This document shows, in pieces, positions 50,959-53,095 of a stretch of 53,095 bases of DNA. The DNA lies in assembly GCF_005889735.1 (NCBI RefSeq), contig NZ_VCKY01000047.1, forward strand, positions 1-53,095, written 5' to 3'. The notes under the pieces are model-generated. The model did not search any database. It saw only the letters and a program-made list of their open reading frames with translations, and had not been told where the DNA came from. Position 1 is the stretch's first letter; every line of letters begins with the position of its first letter. Source of the stretch: Nonomuraea turkmeniaca. Its GTDB lineage: Bacteria; Actinomycetota; Actinomycetes; Streptosporangiales; Streptosporangiaceae. A program made the position numbers and the translations under genes.

Positions 50959-52640
50959 GAGTGAGCGCCGTCGTCTGGAGGAGCGGCGGGAGCGTAGCGA
51001 CCAGAGCGGGGGAAGGCGGCGGCGTTGGGTGAACGAGTCCGCCTCACGGAGTGAGGCCATGAACACAGCGGCAACACCACGGCCGAGGGCCGGTCGGGGG
51101 AGTGGAACACCTCGATGTCGTTGGGCACCATCGCACCGCCCGCGCCGAGCGGGTCGCCGGTGCCGGGATTGCGGGCGATCGTCGGGTACGCCCCGGCCGC
51201 CACGTGCACCCGGATCCGATGGTCACGCCGGAACCGGTGCGCGATCGGCCACAGGTCGAACTCCACCCGCCGCACGTCATCGGTGGAGGGCCCGAGGCGC
51301 CGCACACCTTCGCACACGTTGAACGAGCGCCCGTCCGGCCACACGTCGCACACCCGCGCCACCACGTCCACGTACGGGGTGCTGGAGCGCACGAACAGCT
51401 CCGCGCGGACCGGTCCGATCATCTCCACGGCCGACTCCAGCGCCGGCGAGCTGTAGACCAGCACGTCACGGCGCTGCTCCAGCCGCCGCTGGTCGCGCGG
51501 CCGGGAGTCGCCGAGCAGCACCGGACCGCCGATCACCGGCGTCGGATGGGCGGGGTGGTAGCGGAACCGGTCGGGCTCGGACTCCTGCGGCCCGCCGGTG
51601 CCCACCCTTTCCGGACCCAGCCCGAACCCTTGCTGCAGGTGCCAGCGCTGCTCGCGCATGCCCGGCACCGGCCAGTCGGGGTGGTCGCGCCACTCCTCCG
51701 CGCCCGTCACGTAGATCCGCACGGGGTCGGGCCGCAGCCGCGACATGTCGCCCAGCAGGTGCGCGCGGAACCACGCCGACGCCTCCGCCATCGTGGGCCG
51801 GCCGTGCCGCGTGTCGATGTGGTACCACGGCCCGATCGTCAGATACGGCCGCCGGCCCGCCGCCCGCAACGCCGCGTAGTCCTTCAGCTGCCACGGCAGG
51901 AACACGTCGTACCAGCCGCCCAGCATGGTGACGGCCGCGTCCACGTCGCCGACCTTCAGCGAGAAGTCGCGCTTGTCCCAGTACGGCACCGCCGGGTCCG
52001 CGTGATGCGTCACCAGATCCTGGAAGAAGGGCAGCGGCCGGCCCGCCGAGACCAGGTCCAGCTCGGCCACGGGCCGCCCGGACAGGACCGCCCTGCGGGT
52101 GAGCCGGGGCGCGGTCCACAACGCGGCGCCGCCGAAGCGGCGTGACATGGCGTCGGTGAGCGTGGTCCAGCTCAGCGCCGACTCCAAGGCGAACGCGCCG
52201 CCCACGTAGGCGGCGTCCCTGAACTGGGAGGCGGTGATCTGCACGGCCATGGCCTTCAGGTCCGGCCCGGCGTAGGGAGCGATCGCCCACTGCGTGTAGC
52301 CGAGGTAGGAAGGGCCGAACATGGCGAACGAGCCGCCGTACCAGGGCTGCTCGCGCAGCCACGCCACGGTGGCCAGGCCGTCGTCGTGCTCGTCGCCGAG
52401 CGGGTCGGGCAGCCCGCCGGAGCCGAAACCGCCCCGGCAGCTCTGGATCACGACGTGGAAGCCCTGCCGGGCGAAGCCGCGGCCGTAGAGCCAGCCGAAC
52501 AGCCCGCGCCGGCCGTAGGGGGAGCGCATCAGGATGACGGGGGCCCGCCCGCCTGCGGCCGGAGCGTAGTGGTCGGCCAGCAGGGTCACGCCGTCGGGCA
52601 TCGGCACCGGAAGATCGCGGTGGAGCCGCACGCGTCTCAT
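50940..52640 (-). CDS. CocE/NonD-family alpha/beta hydrolase
   Basis: The 566-residue enzyme has a Xaa-Pro-peptidase-like S15 catalytic domain (PMPDGVTLLADHY, MRSPYGR, SCRGGFGSGG, then MFGPSYLGYTQW with the nucleophile Ser in GPSYLG) and a C-terminal jelly-roll (VFHSPDRPSAVVLPL). Family members hydrolyse esters or amides such as cocaine, acyl amino acids or beta-lactam esters. The natural end seems near SAVVLPL; the last 45 residues come from the hairpin-containing spacer and the WYL gene start (19-base overlap). Confidence 0.88.
   Translation of the reverse strand: MRRVRLHRDLPVPMPDGVTLLADHYAPAAGGRAPVILMRSPYGRRGLFGWLYGRGFARQGFHVVIQSCRGGFGSGGLPDPLGDEHDDGLATVAWLREQPWYGGSFAMFGPSYLGYTQWAIAPYAGPDLKAMAVQITASQFRDAAYVGGAFALESALSWTTLTDAMSRRFGGAALWTAPRLTRRAVLSGRPVAELDLVSAGRPLPFFQDLVTHHADPAVPYWDKRDFSLKVGDVDAAVTMLGGWYDVFLPWQLKDYAALRAAGRRPYLTIGPWYHIDTRHGRPTMAEASAWFRAHLLGDMSRLRPDPVRIYVTGAEEWRDHPDWPVPGMREQRWHLQQGFGLGPERVGTGGPQESEPDRFRYHPAHPTPVIGGPVLLGDSRPRDQRRLEQRRDVLVYSSPALESAVEMIGPVRAELFVRSSTPYVDVVARVCDVWPDGRSFNVCEGVRRLGPSTDDVRRVEFDLWPIAHRFRRDHRIRVHVAAGAYPTIARNPGTGDPLGAGGAMVPNDIEVFHSPDRPSAVVLPLCSWPHSVRRTRSPNAAAFPRSGRYAPAAPPDDGAHSCAPRG
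51041..51057. repeat. small hairpin in the hydrolase-WYL spacer
   Basis: GCCTCAC-GGA-GTGAGGC forms a perfect 7-bp stem with 3-base loop, just after the point where the hydrolase should end. It sits in a 100-base stretch of GGTCGCTACGCTCCCGCC-like sequence that does not look coding. It may be a terminator or a dispersed intergenic element. Confidence 0.5.
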
Positions 52641-52697
52641 GTACCAACCAGTAACAGATGCCGCCCGGGGTGCGGTAGCCCGGGGGCGCTCTGGGAA

Positions 52698-53095
52698 CTA
52701 TTTGTCGAGCTGGACGGCGATGTCGGTCACCTGGCGACTGCCGGGGAACGTTCCAACGAGGTTCGCCATGCCGGTGAGCACGTTGACCGTGTAGAGGCGG
52801 TACGCGCCGCGGACCTTGAGCGTGGCGTACGCGGTGTTGGACACCGTCACGCCGTTGTTCAGCTTGCTGTAGATGTCGAACCCGGCGTCGGTGGCCGCGT
52901 CCACGGCCGGCTTGCCGGTCGGGGCCAGGTTGCCGGCGTTGGCGGGGGACTGGACCGAGACCTGGTCGTTCATGGTGTCCACGTCGAACAGGGTCGTCGC
53001 GGTGGCCGCGTCCAGGTCGTTGTTGGTGTAGCCGGCGCCGGTCACGCCGGTCGCGGTCGCCCCGGCCGTGGCGGGGGGCACGGGCGGGTTGGTGA
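52698..53095 (-). CDS. DUF4394 domain protein, C-terminal part (truncated by window edge)
   Basis: The visible 132 codons read GYTNNDLDAATATTLFDVDT, then DQVSVQSPANAGNLAPTGK and DIAVQLDK. This is the repeat pattern of DUF4394, a predicted secreted propeller with one blade per YTNND/LFDVDT unit. The 5' end with the signal peptide lies beyond position 53095. No function is established. The TAG stop at 52700..52698 is 57 bases from the divergent-looking hydrolase start, on the same strand. Confidence 0.8.
   Translation of the reverse strand, partial: TNPPVPPATAGATATGVTGAGYTNNDLDAATATTLFDVDTMNDQVSVQSPANAGNLAPTGKPAVDAATDAGFDIYSKLNNGVTVSNTAYATLKVRGAYRLYTVNVLTGMANLVGTFPGSRQVTDIAVQLDK

Overview
The window is high-GC DNA with many GTG starts, GTGA/ATGA stop-start overlaps and several apparently leaderless genes. 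This is typical of an actinomycete. The gene set (MctP/DUF3311 symporter, Ppx/GppA, a mobile FGE, a NACHT ATPase, sugar ABC importers with no ATPase of their own, a CBM2 enzyme) fits a soil member of the Streptosporangiales such as Nonomuraea. That placement is inference; no rRNA or marker gene is present. I saw no tRNA, rRNA, CRISPR array, intact IS or phage gene.

Layout. 1-5.2 kb: a galactonate catabolic operon on the minus strand (lipoprotein sugar-binding protein, two permeases, DgoD, the start of one more gene) facing a divergent FadR-type GntR regulator. The two share a control region with an inverted repeat over both promoters. 5.3-12.7 kb: a decayed zone. It holds a PadR-ATPase operon whose FtsX permease has lost most of its middle, a GPH sugar transporter coupled to a ChbG-like deacetylase, an ABC exporter remnant, a secreted glucose/sorbosone dehydrogenase with a CBM2, and coupled remnants of a DUF885 gene and a winged-helix gene. 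12.8-16.5 kb: a membrane protein with a CX4C propeller and a small secreted propeller protein. 16.8-20.1 kb: two coupled RlaP-type nucleotidyltransferases divergent from a propionyl-CoA synthetase. 20.1-24.9 kb: a NACHT ATPase, a histidine kinase remnant and an intact NarL-type two-component pair. 25.2-28 kb: three tandem paralogous membrane proteins of unknown function. 28-35.9 kb: MurG paralog, formylglycine-generating enzyme, Ppx/GppA phosphatase, RsbW-like kinase, TetR/DHA2 efflux pair, STAS protein and a double GNAT.

35.9-40.6 kb: a four-gene minus-strand operon linked by stop-start overlaps at two of its three junctions (the third has a 37-base gap). It encodes a small helical protein, a RecB/Cas4-type nuclease with four clustered cysteines, a 484-residue protein of unknown function and an SF1 Upf1/Dna2-like helicase. 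Together they look like a split Dna2. I consider this the best candidate for an undescribed DNA-processing or defence system. The NACHT gene and the three tandem paralogs come next.

41-53.1 kb: a TetR gene coupled to a membrane protein, an ABC-2 exporter, an ACAD10/11-like acyl-CoA dehydrogenase with its phosphotransferase (probable 4-hydroxyacid catabolism) and a nearby DUF6285 gene, a CPBP protease-like protein, the MctP-type symporter with its DUF3311 partner, an SDR, a WYL regulator, a CocE/NonD hydrolase and a partial DUF4394 protein. At least six gene remnants lie in the window, so it looks like a region of active gene turnover.
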